The notes: generated by a model not told the origin, from the letters alone. A stretch of DNA of 64,000 nucleotides from Hydractinia symbiolongicarpus (GCF_029227915.1 NC_079880.1:3598001-3662000); one strand, 5' to 3'; shown: positions 38,700 through 52,682, counted from the first letter of the stretch. Program-made: numbers and translations.

Positions 38700-39520
38700 T
38701 ACAAAGAAAGTACCCAGGGTGTAAACTCATTTCCCGAACGATTTTTTAAATTATTATTTCACCACTAAAGCCCATGAGACTTGTAGTATTTAAAAATATT
38801 TTCATTTTTGATGAGACGCTGAATAAAAGAAGTTTAATCGCCGGCAAACGAAAACCCGCGACTTCCCGTAAATCCCGGACTCGGCCTGTATAGTCAAAAG
38901 TATACAAAGAAAGTACCTAGGGAGTAAACTCATTTTCCGAACGATTTTTTAAATTTTTTTTCCACCACTAAAACGCATGAGACTTGTAGTTTTCAGAAAT
39001 GTTTTCATTTTTGATGAGACGCCTAATGAAAGTTGTTTAATCGCCGGCAAACAAAAACCCGCGATTTCCCGTAAATCCCGGGCTTGGCCCGTATAGTCAA
39101 AAGTATACAAAGAAAGTACCCAGGGTGTAAACTCATTTCCCGAACGATTTTTTAAATTATTATTTCACCACTAAAGCCCATGAGACTTGTAGTATTTAAA
39201 AATATTTTCATTTTTGATGAGACGCTGAATAAAAGAAGTTTAATCGCCGGCAAACGAAAACCCGCGACTTCCCGTAAATCCCGGACTCGGCCTGTATAGT
39301 CAAAAGTATACAAAGAAAGTACCCAGGGAGTAAACTCATTTTCCGAACGATTTTTTAAATTTTTTTTCCACCACTAAAACGCATGAGACTTGTAGTTTTC
39401 AGAAAAGTTTTCATTTTTGATGAGACGCCTAATGAAAGTTGTTTAATCGCCGGCAAACAAAAACCCGCGATTTCCCGTAAATCCCGGGCTTGGCCCGTAT
39501 AGTCGAATGTATACAAAGAA
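38700..39520. repeat. Two-monomer tandem duplication, offset 406 bp
   Basis: A g-like monomer followed by a cctaatgaaagttg monomer with tttttttccaccac is present twice; tccacc occurs at 38,961 and 39,367. The same pair recurs at 50,316, 50,925 and 52,143. Small differences between the pairs are visible (acctaggg against acccaggg; gaaatgttt against gaaaagttt). Confidence 0.8.
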
Positions 39521-40599
39521 AGTACCCAGGGTGTAAACTCATTTCCCGAACGATTTTTTAAATTATTATTTCACCACTAAAGCCCATGAGACTTGTAGTA
39601 TTTAAAAATATTTTCATTTTTGATGAGACGCTGAATAAAAGAAGTTTAATCGCCGGCAAACGAAAACCTGCGATTTCCCGTAAATCCCGGACTCGGCCCG
39701 TATAGTCAAAAGTATACAAAGAAAGTACCCAGGGTGTAAACTCATTTCCCGAACGATTTTTTAAATTATTATTTCACCACTAAAGCCCATGAGACTTGTA
39801 GTATTTAAAAATATTTTCATTTTTGATGAGACGCTGAATAAAAAAAGTTTAATCGCCGGCAAACGAAAACCCGCGACTTCCCGTAAATCCCGGACTCGGC
39901 CTGTATAGTCGAATGTATACAAAGAAAGTACCCTGTGAGTAAACTCATTTCCCGAACGAATTTTTAAATTATTTTTTCACCACTAAAACGCATGAGACTT
40001 GTAGTTTTCAGAAATATTTTCATTTTTGATGAGACGCTTAATAAAAGTGGTTTAATCGCCGGCAAACGAAAACCCGCGATTTCCCGTAAATCCCGGGCTT
40101 GGCCCGTATAGTCCAATATATACAAAGAAAGTACCCTGTGAGTAAACTCATTTCCGAAACGATTTTTTCAATTATCTCTTCACCACTAAAACGCATGGGA
40201 CTTGCAGTTTTCAAAATTGTTTTCATTTTTGATGAGACGCTTAATAAAAGAGGTTTAATCGCCGGCAAACGAAATCCCGCGATTTCCCGTAAATCCCGGG
40301 CTTGGCCCGTATAGTCGAATGTATACAAAGAAAGTACCCAGAGAGTAAACTCATTTCACGAACGATTTTTTAAATTTTTTTTTCACCACTAAAACGCATG
40401 AGACTTGTAGTTTTCAAAAATGTTTTCATTTTTGATGAGACGCTGAATAAAAGAAGTTTAATTGCCGGCAAACCAAAACCCGCGTCTTCCCGTAAATCCC
40501 GGACTCGGCCCGTATAGTCAAAAGTATACAAAGAAAGTACCCAGGGAGTAAACTCATTTTCCGAACGATTTTTTAAATTTTTTTTTCACCACTAAATCG

Positions 40600-43500
40600 C
40601 ATGAGACTTGTAGTTTTCAAAAATGTTTTCATTTTTGATGAGACGCTGAATAAAAGAAGTTTAATCGCCGGCAAACGAAAACCTGCAATTTCCCGTAAAT
40701 CCCGGACTCAACCCGTATAGTCAAAAGTACACAAAGAAAGTACCCAGGGAGTAAACTCATTTCCCGAACGATTTTTTAAATTAATTTTCACCACTAAAAC
40801 GCATGAGACTTGTAGTTTTCAGAAATGTTTTCATTTTTGATGAGACGCTTAATGAAAGTTGTTTAATCGCCGGCAAACGAAAACCCACGATTTCCCGTAA
40901 ATCCCGGGCTTGGCCCGTATAGTCGAATGTATACAAAGAAAGTACCCTGTGAGTAAACTCATTTCCAAAACGATTTTTTAAATTATCTTTTCACCACTAA
41001 AACGCTTGAGACTTGTAGTTTTCAAAAATGTTTTCATTTTTGATGAGACGCTGAATAAAAGAAGTTTAATCGCCGGCAAACGAAAACCTGCGATTTGCCG
41101 TAAATCCCGGACTCGGCCCGTATAGTCAAAAGTATACAAAGAAAGTACCCGGGGTGTAAACTCATTTCCCGAACGATTTTTTAAATTATTATTTCACCAC
41201 TAAAGCCTATGAGACTTGTAGTTTTTAAAAATGTTTTCATTTTTAATGAGACGCTGAATAAAAGAAGTTTAATTGCCGGCAAACGAAAACCCGCGACTTC
41301 CCGTAAATCCCGGACTCGGCCCGTATAGTCAAAAGTATACAAAGAAAGTACCCAGGGAGTAAACTCATTTCCCGAACGATTTTTTAAATTAATTTTCACC
41401 ACTAAAACGCATGAGACTTGTAGTTTTCAGAAATGTTTTCATTTTTGATGAGACGCTTAATGAAAGTTGTTTAATCGCCGGCAAACGAAAACCCGCGATT
41501 TCCCGTAAATCCCGGGCTTGGCCCGTATAGTCGAATGTATACAAAGAAAGTACCCTGTGAGTAAACTGATTTCCCGAACAAATTTTTAAATTATTTTTTC
41601 ACCACTAAAACGCATGAGACTTGTAGTTTTTAGAAATGTTTTCATTTTTGATGAGACGCTTAATAAAAGTGATTTAATCGCCGGCAAACGAAAACCCAGG
41701 ATTTCCCGTAAATCCCGGGCTTGGCCCGTATAGTCGAATGTATACAAAGAAAGTACCCTGTGAGTAAACTCATTTCCAAAACGATTTTTTAAATTATCTT
41801 TTCACCACTAAAACGCTTGAGACTTGTAGTTTTCAAAAATGTTTTCATTTTTGATGAGACGCTGAATAAAAGAAGTTTAATTGCCGGCAAACGAAAACCC
41901 TCCATTTCCCGTAAACCCCGGACTCGGCCCGCATAGTAAAAAGTATACAAAGAAAGTACCCAGGGAGTAAACACATTTCCCGAACGATTTTTTAAATTAT
42001 TTTTTTACCACTAAATCGCATGAGACTTGTAGTTTTCAAAAATGTTTTCATTTTTGATGAGACGCTGAATAAAAGAAGTTTAATCGCCGGCAAACGAAAA
42101 CCTGCGATTTCCCGTAAATCCCGGACTCGGCCCGTATAGTCAAAAGTATACAAAGAAAGTACCCAGGCTGTAAACTCATTTCCCGAACGATTTTTTAAAT
42201 TATTATTTCACCACTAAAGCCCATGAGACTTGTAGTATTTAAAAATATTTTCATTTTTGATGAGACGCTGAATAAAAGAAGTTTAATCGCCGGCAAACGA
42301 AAACCTGCGATTTCCCGTAAGTCCCGGACTCGGCCCGTATAGTCAAAAGTATACAAAGAAAGTACCCAGGGTGTAAACTCATATCCCGAACAATTTTTTA
42401 ATTATTATTTCACCACTAAAGCCCATGAGACCTGTAGTATATAAAAATATTTTCATTTTTGATGAGACGCTGAATAAAAGAAGTTTAATCGCCGGCAAAC
42501 GAAAACCCGCGACTTTCCGTAAATCCCGGACTCGGCCCGTATAGTCAAAAGTATACAAAGAAAGTACCCAGGGAGTAAACTCATTTCCCGAACAATTTTT
42601 TAAATTAATTTTCACCACTAAAACGCATGAGACTAGTAGTTTTCAGAAATGTTTTCATTTTTGATAAGACGCTTGATGAAAGTTGTTTAATCGCCGGCAA
42701 ACGAAAACCCGCGATTTCCCATAAATCCCGGGCTTGGCCCGTATAGTCGAATGTATACAAAGAAAGTACCCTGTGAGTAAACTCATTTCCCGAACGAATT
42801 TTTAAATTATTTTTTCACCACTAAAACGCATGAGACTTGTAGTTTTCAAAAATGTTTTCATTTTTGATGAGACGCTGAATAAAAGAATTTTAATCGCCGG
42901 CAAACGAAAACCTGCGATTTGCCGTAAATCCCGTACTCGGCCATTATAGTCAAAAGTATACAAAGAAAGTACCCGGGGTGTAAACTCATTTCCCGAACGA
43001 TTTTTTAAATTATTATTTCACCACTAAAGCCCATGAGACTTTTTGTTTTTAAAAATGTTTTCATTTTTAATGAGACGCTGAATAAAAGAAGTTTAATTGC
43101 CGGCAAACGAAAACCCGCGACTTCCCGTAAATCCCGGACTCAGCCCGTATAGTCAAAAATATACAAAGAAAGTACCCAGGGAGTAAACTCATTTCTCGAA
43201 CGATTTTTTAAATTAATTTTCACCACTAAAACACATGAGACTTGTAGTTTTCAGAAATGTTTTCATTTTTGATGAGACGCTTTATAAAAGTGGTTTAATC
43301 GCCGGCAAACGAAAACCCGTGATTTCCCGTAAATCCCGGGCTTGGCCCGTATAGTCGAATGTATACAAAGAAAGTACCCAGAGAGTAAACTCATTTCCCA
43401 AACGATTTTTTAAATTATTTTTTCACCACTAAATCGCATGAGACATGTAGTTTTCAAAAATATTTTCATTTTTGATGAGACGCTGAATAAAAGAAGTTTA

Positions 43501-45500
43501 ATCGCCGGCAAACGAAAACCTGCGATTTCCCGTAAGTCCCGGACTCGGCCCGTATAGTCAAAAGTATACAAAGAAAGTACCCAGGGTGTAAACTCATATC
43601 CCGAACAATTTTTTAATTATTATTTCACCACTAAAGCCCATGAGACCTGTAGTATATAAAAATATTTTCATTTTTGATGAGACGCTGAATAAAAGAAGTT
43701 TAATCGCCGGCAAACGAAAACCCGCGACTTTCCGTAAATCCCGGACTCGGCCCGTATAGTCAAAAGTATACAAAGAAAGTACCCAGGGAGTAAACTCATT
43801 TCCCGAACGATTTTTTAAATTAATTTTCACCACTAAAACGCATGAGATTAGTAGTTTTCAGAAATGTTTTCATTTTTGATAAGACGCTTGATGAAAGTTG
43901 TTTAATCGCCGGCAAACAAAAACCCGCGATTTCCCGTAAATCCCGGGCTTGGCCCGTATAGTCGAATGTATACAAAGAAAGTACCCTGTGAGTAAACTCA
44001 TTTCCCGAACGAATTTTTAAATTATTTTTTCACCACTAAAACGCATGAGACTTGTAGTTTTCAGAAATGTTTTCATTTTTGATGAGACGCTTTATAAAAG
44101 TGGTTTAATCGCCGGCAAACGAAAACCCGTGATTTCCCGTAAATCCCGGGCTTGGCCCGTATAGTCGAATGTATACAAAGAAAGTACCCTGTGAGTAAAC
44201 TCATTTCCAAAACGATTTTTTAAATTATCTTTTCACCACTAAAACGCTTGAGACTTGTAGTTTTCAAAAATGTTTTCATTTTTGATGAGACGTTGAATAA
44301 AAGAAGTTTAATTGCCGGCAAACGAAAACCCGCCATTTCCCGTAAACCCCGGACTCGGCCCGCATAGTCAAAAGTATACAAAGAAAGTACCCAGAGAGTA
44401 AACTCATTTCCCAAACGATTTTTTAAATTATTTTTTCACCACTAAATCGCATGAGACATGTAGTTTTCAAAAATGTTTTCATTTTTGATGAGACGCTGAA
44501 TAAAAGAAGTTTAATCGCCGGCAAACGAAAACCTGCGATTTCCCGTAAATCCCCGGCTCGGCCCGTATAGTCAAAAGTATACAAAGAAAGTACCCTGTGA
44601 GTAAACTCATTTCCCGAACGAATTTTTAAATTATTTTTTCACCACTAAAACGCATGAGACTTTTAGTTTTTAAAAATGTTTTCATTTTTAATGAGACGCT
44701 GAATAAAAGAAGTTTAATTGCCGGCAAACTAAAACCCGCGACTTCCCGTAAATCCCGGACTCGGCCCGTATAGTCAAAAGTATACAAAGAAAGTACCCAG
44801 GGAGTAAACGCATTTCCCGAACGATTTTTTAAATTAATTTTCACCACTAAAACGCATGAGACTTGTAGTTTTCAGAAATGTTTTCATTTTTGATGAGACG
44901 CTTAATGAAAGTTGTTTAATCGCCGGCAAACGAAAACCCACGATTTCCCGTAAATCCCGGGCTTGACCCGTATAGTCGAATGTATACAAAGAAAGTACCC
45001 TGTGAGTAAACTCATTTCCTGAACGAATTTTTAAATTATTTTTTCACCACTAAAACGCATGAGACTTGTAGTTTTCAGAAATGTTTTCATTTTTGATGAG
45101 ACGCTTAATAAAAGTGGTTTAATCGCAGGCAAACGAAAACCCGCGATTTCCCGTAAATCCCGGGCTTGACCCGTATAGTCGAATGTATACAAAGAAAGTA
45201 CCCTGTGAGTAAACTCATTTCCCGAACGAATTTTTAAATTATTTTTTCACCACTAAAACGCACGAGACTTGTAGTTTTCAAAAATGTTTTCATTTTTGAT
45301 GAGACGCTGAATAAAAGAAGTTTAATCGCCGGCAAACGAAAACCTGCGATTTGCCGTAAATCCCGGACTCGGCCCGTATAGTCAAAAGTATACAAAGAAA
45401 GTACCCGGGGTGTAAACTCATTTCCCGAACGATTTTTTAAATTATTATTTCACCACTAAAGCCCATGAGACTTTTAGTTTTTAAAAATGTTTTTATTTTT
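40600..45500. repeat. Array zone 4: return of the six-monomer HOR family
   Basis: Monomers with a-f signatures reappear: taaatcgcatg near 40,595, agcctatgag near 41,206, and ccaaaacg with ttatctttt near 40,973, 41,778 and 44,212. The private states match zone 2, for example catatcccgaacaatt (42,380 and 43,595 against 14,262 and 15,477). The zone is therefore a rearranged copy of part of 12-20.6 kb placed between two stretches of M/N/O family. Confidence 0.75.
42250..44060. repeat. Six-monomer tandem duplication in zone 4, offset 1,215 bp
   Basis: The private taagtcccgg occurs at 42,321 and 43,536, and the 79-codon minus-strand frame at 42,379 recurs at 43,594. It has the same period and similar content as the duplication at 13.9-16.3 kb. 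The second copy has its own changes (gagattagtag, ggcaaacaaaaac), and the first has cgaacaattttttaaattaa. The join near 43,440-43,480 follows an agacatgtag monomer. Confidence 0.8.
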
Positions 45501-48500
45501 AATGAGACGCTTAATGAAAGAGGTTTAATCGCCGGCAAACGAAAACCCGAGATTTCCCGTAAATCCCGGGCTTGGCCCGTATAGTCAAAAGTATACAAAG
45601 ATAATACCCAGGGAGTAAACTCATTTCCCGAACGATTTTTTAAATTTTTTTCACCACTAAAACGCATGAGACTTGTAGTTTTTAAAAATGTTTTCATTTT
45701 TGATGAGACGCTGAATAAAAGAATTTTAATTGCCGGCAAACCAGAACCCGCGTCTTCCCGTAAATCCCGGACTCGGCCCGTATAGTCAAAAGTATACAAA
45801 GAAAGTACCCAGGAAGTAAACTCATTTTCCGAACGATTTTTTAAATTTTTTTTTCACCACTAAAACGCATGAGACTTGTAGTTTTCAGAAATGTTTTCAT
45901 TTTTGATGAGACGCTTAATGAAAGTTGTTTAATCGCCGATAAACGAAAACCCGCGATTTCCCGTAAATCCCGGGCTTGGCCCGTATAGTCAAATGTATAC
46001 AAAGAAAGTACCCTGTGAGTAAACTCATTTCCAGAACGATTTTTTAATTTATTTTTTCAACACTAAAACGCATGAGACTTGTAGTTTTCAAAAATGTTTT
46101 CATTTTTGATGAGACGCTTAATGAAAGAGGTTTAATCGCCGGCAAACAAAAACCCGAGATTTTCCGTAAATCCCGGGCTTGGCCCGTATAGTCAAAAGTA
46201 TACAAAGATAGTACCCAGGGAGTAAACTCATTTCCCGAACGATTTTTTAAATTATTATTTCACCACTAAAGCCAATGAGACTTGTAGTTTTTAAAAATGT
46301 TTTCATTTTTGATGAGACGCTGAATAAAAGAAGTTTAATTGCCGGCAAACGAAAACCCGCGACTTCCCGTAAATCCCGGACTCGGCCCGTATAGTCAAAA
46401 GTATACAAAGAAAGTACCCAGGGAGTAAACTCATTTCCCGAACGATTTTTTAAATTAATTTTCACCACTAAAACGCATGAGACTTGTAGTTTTCAGAAAT
46501 GTTTTCATTTTTGATGAGACGCTTAATGAAAGTTGTTTAATCGCCGGCAAACGAAAACCGCGATTTCCCGTAAATCCCAGGCTTGGCCCGTATAGTCGAA
46601 TGTATACAAAGAAAGTACCCTGTGAGTAAACTCATTTCCCGAACGAATTTTTAAATTATTTTTTCACCACTAAAACGCATGAGACTTGTAGTTTTCAGAA
46701 ATGTTTTCATTTTTGATGAGACGCTTAATAAAAGTGGTTTAATCGCCGGCAAACGAAAACCCGCGATTTCCCGTAAATCCCGGGCTTGGCCCGAATAGTC
46801 CAATGTATACAAAGAAAGTACCCTGTGAGTAAATTCATTTCCGAAACGATTTTTTCAATTATCTTTTCACCACTAAAACGCATGGGACTTGCAGTTTTCA
46901 AAAATGTTTTCATTTTTGATGAGACGCTTAATAAAAGAGGCTTAATCGCCGGCAAACGAAATCCCGCGATTTCCCGTAAATCCCGGGCTTGGCCCGTATA
47001 GTCGAATGTATACAAAGAAAGTACCCAGAGAGTAAACTCATTTCACGAACGATTTTTTAAATTTTTTTTTCACCACTAAAACGCATGAGACTTGTAGTTT
47101 TCAAAAATGTTTTCATTTTTGATGAGACGCTTAATGAAAGAGGTTTAATCGCCGGCAAACGAAAACCCGGAATTTCCCGTAAATCCCGGCCTTGGCCCGT
47201 ATAGTCGAATGTATACAAAGAAAGTACCCTGTGAGTAAACTCATTTCCAGAACGATTTTTTAATTTATTTTTTCAACACTAAAACGCATGAGACTTGTAG
47301 TTTTCAAAAATGTTTTCATTTTTGATGAGACGCTGAATAAAAGAAGTTTAATCGCCGGCAAACGAAAACCTGCGATTTCCCGTAAATCCCGAGTCGGCCC
47401 GTATAGTCAAAAGTATACAAAGAAAGTACCCAGGGTGTAAACTCCTTTCCCGAACGATTTTTTAAATTATTATTTCACCACTAAAGCCCATGAGACTTGT
47501 AGTATTTAAAAATATTTTCATTTTTGATGAGACGCTGAGTAAAAGAAGTTTAATCGCCGGCAAACAAAAACCCGCGACTTCCCGTAAATCCCGGACTCAG
47601 CCCGTATAGTCAAAAGTATACAAAGAAAGTACCCAGGGAGTAAACTCATTTCGCGAACGATTATTTAAATTATTTTTTCACCACTAAAACGCATGAGCCT
47701 TGTAGTTATCAAAAATGTTTTCATTTTTGATGAGACGCTGAATAAAAGAAGTTTAAACGCCGGCAAACGAAAACCTGCGATTTCCCGTAAACCCCGGACT
47801 CGGCCCGTATAGTCAAAAGTATACAAAGAAAGTACCCAGGGTGTAAACTCATTTCCCGAACGATTTTTTAAATTATTATTTCACCACTAAAGCCCATGAG
47901 ACCTGTAGTATATAAAAATATTTTCATTTTTGATGAGACGCTGAATAAAAGAAGTTTAATCGCAGGCAAACGAAACCCCGCGACTTTCCGTAAATCCCGG
48001 ACTCGGCCCGTATAGTCAAAAGTATACAAAGAAAGTACCCAGGGTGTAAACTCATTTCCCGAACGAATTTTTAAATTATTTTTTCACCACTAAAACGCAT
48101 GAGACCTGTAGTATATAAAAATATTTTCGTTTTTGATGAGACGCTGAATAAAAGAAGTTTAATCGCAGGCAAACGAAAACCTGCGGTTTGCCGTAAATCC
48201 CGGACTCGGCCCGTATAGTCAAAAGTATACAAAGAAAGTACCCGGGGTGTAAACTCATTTCCCCGAACGATTTTTTAAATTATTATTTCACCACTAAAGC
48301 CCATGAGACTTTTAGTTTTTAAAAATGTTTTTATTTTTAATGAGACGCTGAATAAAAGAAGTTTAAGTGCCGGCAAACGAAAACCCGCGACTTCCCGTAA
48401 ATCCCGGACTCGGCCCGTATAGTCAAAAGTATACAAAGAAAGTACCCAGGGAGTAAACGCATTTCCCGAACGATTTTTTAAATTAATTTTCACCACTAAA

Positions 48501-49172
48501 ACGCATGAGACTTGTTATTTTCAGAAATATTTCCATTTTTGATGAGACGCTTAATGAAAGTTGTTTAATCGCCGGCAAACGAAAACCCACGATTTCCCGT
48601 AAATCCCGGGATTGGCCCGTATAGTCGAATGTATACAAAGAAAGTACCCTGTGAGTAAACTCATTTCCCGAACGAATTTTTAAATTATTTTTTCACCACT
48701 AAAACGCATGAGACTTGTAGTTTTCAGAAATGTTTTCATTTTTGATGAGACGCTTAATAAAAGTGGTTTAATCGCCGGCAAACGAAAACCCGCGATTTCC
48801 CGTAAATCCCGGGCTTGGCCCGTATAGTCGAATGTATACAAACAAAGTACCCTGTGAGTAAACTCATTTCCAAAACGATTTTTTAAATTATCTTTTCACC
48901 ACTAAAACGCTTGAGAGTTGTAATTTTCAAAAATGTTTTCATTTTTGATGAGACGCTGAATAAAAGAAGTTTAATTGCCGGCAAACGAAAACCCGCCATT
49001 TCCCGTAAACCCCGGACTCGGCCCGCATAGTCAAAAGTATACAAAGAAAGTACCCAGGGAGTAAACTCATTTCCCGAACGATTTTTTAAATTATTTTTTC
49101 ACCACTAAATCGCACAAGACTTGTAGTTTTCAAAAATGTTTTCATTTTTGATGAGACGCTGAATAAAAGAAG

Positions 49173-52100
49173 TTTAATCGCCGGCAAACGAAAACCTGCG
49201 ATTTCCCGTAAATCCCGGACTCGGCCCGTATAGTCAAAAGTATACAAAGAAAGTACCCAGGGTGTAAACCCATTTCCCGAACGATTTTTTAAATTATTAT
49301 TTCACCACTAAAGCCCATGAGACTTGTAGTATTTAAAAATATTTTCATTTTTGATGAGACGCTGAATAAAAGAAGTTTAATCGCCGGCAAACGAAAACCT
49401 GCGATTTCCCGTAAATCCCGGACTCGGCCCGTATAGTCAAAAGTATACAAAGAAAGTACCCAGGGTGTAAACTCATTTCCCGAACGATTTTTTAAATTAT
49501 TATTTCACCACTAAAGCCCATGAGACTTGTAGTATTTAAAAATATTTTCATTTTTGATGAGACGTTGAATAAAAGAAGTTTAATCGCCGGCAAACGAAAA
49601 CCTGCGACTTCCCGTAAATCCCGGACTCGGCCTGTATAGTCAAAAGTATACAAAGAAAGTACCCAGGGAGTAAACTCATTTTCCGAACGATTTTTTAAAT
49701 TTTTTTTTCACCACTAAAACGCATGAGACTTGTAGTTTTCAGAAATGTTTTCATTTTTGATGAGACGCCTAATGAAAGTTGTTTAATCGCCGGCAAACGA
49801 AAACCCGCGATTTCCCCTAAATCCCGGGCTTGGCCCGTATAGTCGAATGTATACAAAGAAAGTACCCTGTGAGTAAACTCATTTTCAGAACGATTTTTTA
49901 ATTTATTTTTTCAACACTAAAACGCATGAGACTTGTAGTTTTCAAAAATGTTTTCATTTTTGATGAGACGCTTAATGAAAGAGGTTTAATCGCCGGCAAA
50001 CGAAAACCCGAGATTTCCCGTAAATCCCGGGCTTGGCCCGTATAGTCAAAAGTATACAAAGAAAGTACCCAGGGTGTAAACTCATTTCCCGAACGATTTT
50101 TTAAATTATTATTTCACCACTAAAGCCCATGAGACTTGTAGTATTTAAAAATATTTTCATTTTTGATGAGACGCTGAATAAAAGAAGTTTAATCGCCGGC
50201 AAACGAAAACCCGCGACTTCCCGTAAATCCCGGACTCGGCCTGTATAGTCAAAAGTATACAAAGAAAGTACCCAGGGAGTAAACTCATTTTCCGAACGAT
50301 TTTTTAAATTTTTTTTCCACCACTAAAACGCATGAGACTTGTAGTTTTCAGAAATGTTTTCATTTTTGATGAGACGCCTAATGAAAGTTGTTTAATCGCC
50401 GGCAAACAAAAACCCGCGATTTCCCGTAAATCCCGGGCTTGGCCCGTATAGTCGAATGTATACAAAGAAAGTACCCAGGGTGTAAACTCACTTCCCGAAC
50501 GATTTTTTAAATTATTATTTCACCACTAAAGCCCATGAGACTTGTAGTATTTAAAAATATTTTCATTTTTGATGAGACGCTGAATAAAAGAAGTTTAATC
50601 GCCGGCAAACGAAAACCTGCGATTTCCCGTAAATCCCGGACTCGGCCCGTATAGTCAAAAGTATACAAAGAAAGTACCCAGGGTGTAAACTCATTTCCCG
50701 AACGATTTTTTAAATTATTATTTCACCACTAAAGCCCATGAGACTTGTAGTATTTAAAAATATTTTCATTTTTGATGAGACGCTGAATAAAAGAAGTTTA
50801 ATCGCCGGCAAACGAAAACCCGCGACTTCCCGTAAATCCCGGACTCGGCCTGTATAGTCAAAAGTATACAAAGAAAGTACCCAGGGAGTAAACTCATTTT
50901 CCGAACGATTTTTTAAATTTTTTTTCCACCACTAAAACGCATGAGACTTGTAGTTTTCAGAAATGTTTTCATTTTTGATGAGACGCCTAATGAAAGTTGT
51001 TTAATCGCCGGCAAACGAAAACCTGCGATTTCCCGTAAATCCCGGACTCGGCCCGTATAGTCAAAAGTATACAAAGAAAGTACCCAGGGTGTAAACCCAT
51101 TTCCCGAACGATTTTTTAAATTATTATTTCACCACTAAAGCCCATGAGACTTGTAGTATTTAAAAATATTTTCATTTTTGATGAGACGCTGAATAAAAGA
51201 AGTTTAATCGCCGGCAAACGAAAACCTGCGATTTCCCGTAAATCCCGGACTCGGCCCGTATAGTCAAAAGTATACAAAGAAAGTACCCAGGGTGTAAACT
51301 CATTTCCCGAACGATTTTTTAAATTATTATTTCACCACTAAAGCCCATGAGACTTGTAGTATTTAAAAATATTTTCATTTTTGATGAGACGTTGAATAAA
51401 AGAAGTTTAATCGCCGGCAAACGAAAACCTGCGACTTCCCGTAAATCCCGGACTCGGCCTGTATAGTCAAAAGTATACAAAGAAAGTACCCAGGGAGTAA
51501 ACTCATTTTCCGAACGATTTTTTAAATTTTTTTTTCACCACTAAAACGCATGAGACTTGTAGTTTTCAGAAATGTTTTCATTTTTGATGAGACGCCTAAT
51601 GAAAGTTGTTTAATCGCCGGCAAACGAAAACCCGCGATTTCCCCTAAATCCCGGGCTTGGCCCGTATAGTCGAATGTATACAAAGAAAGTACCCTGTGAG
51701 TAAACTCATTTTCAGAACGATTTTTTAATTTATTTTTTCAACACTAAAACGCATGAGACTTGTAGTTTTCAAAAATGTTTTCATTTTTGATGAGACGCTT
51801 AATGAAAGAGGTTTAATCGCCGGCAAACGAAAACCCGAGATTTCCCGTAAATCCCGGGCTTGGCCCGTATAGTCAAAAGTATACAAAGAAAGTACCCAGG
51901 GTGTAAACTCATTTCCCGAACGATTTTTTAAATTATTATTTCACCACTAAAGCCCATGAGACTTGTAGTATTTAAAAATATTTTCATTTTTGATGAGACG
52001 CTGAATAAAAGAAGTTTAATCGCCGGCAAACCAAAACCCGCGACTTCCCGTAAATCCCGGACTCGGCCTGTATAGTCAAAAGTATACAAAGAAAGTACCC

Positions 52101-52682
52101 AGGGAGTAAACTCATTTTCCGAACGATTTTTTAAATTTTTTTTCCACCACTAAAACGCATGAGACTTGTAGTTTTCAGAAATGTTTTCATTTTTGATGAG
52201 ACGCCTAATGAAAGTTGTTTAATCGCCGGCAAACAAAAACCCGCGATTTCCCGTAAATCCCGGGCTTGGCCCGTATAGTCGAATGTATACAAAGAAAGTA
52301 CCCAGGGTGTAAACTCACTTCCCGAACGATTTTTTAAATTATTATTTCACCACTAAAGCCCATGAGACTTGTAGTATTTAAAAATATTTTCATTTTTGAT
52401 GAGACGCTGAATAAAAGAAGTTTAATCGCCGGCAAACGAAAACCTGCGATTTCCCGTAAATCCCGGACTCGGCCCGTATAGTCAAAAGTATACAAAGAAA
52501 GTACCCAGGGTGTAAACTCATTTCCCGAACGATTTTTTAAATTATTATTTCACCACTAAAGCCCATGAGACTTGTAGTATTTAAAAATATTTTCATTTTT
52601 GATGAGACGCTGAATAAAAGAAGTTTAATCGCCGGCAAACGAAAACCCGCGACTTCCCGTAAATCCCGGACTCGGCCTGTAT
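49173..52682. repeat. Nine-monomer tandem duplication, offset 1,827 bp
   Basis: Copy 1 is about 49,173-50,999 and copy 2 about 51,000-52,682, the latter ending early in gcctgtatagtc. Private states match at 1,827 bp: gtaaaccc (49,264 and 51,091), gacgttg (49,561 and 51,388), cccctaaatcc (49,814 and 51,641), tccaccac (50,316 and 52,143) and gtaaactcacttcccg. The join near 51,000 is chimeric: cctaatgaaagttg is followed by cctgcgatttcccg, where cccgcg normally follows. One difference is ggcaaacgaaaac against ggcaaaccaaaac near 50,200/52,027. Confidence 0.9.

Larger units (their letters stand above)
20600..40600. repeat. Array zone 3: M/N/O family domain
   Basis: From about 20.6 kb the array gains subtypes not seen earlier: cccgagattt with ttaatgaaagagg, ttccagaacg with tttaatttattttttcaac, the catgggacttgcag monomer M, and poly-T monomers (aaatttttttttcacc). 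The strict a-f order is lost. Blocks of 5-10 monomers are duplicated in tandem and dispersed instead. Monomer a still appears at about 24,164, 29,525, 30,945 and 36,872, so both families share ancestry and have been mixed. Confidence 0.75.
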
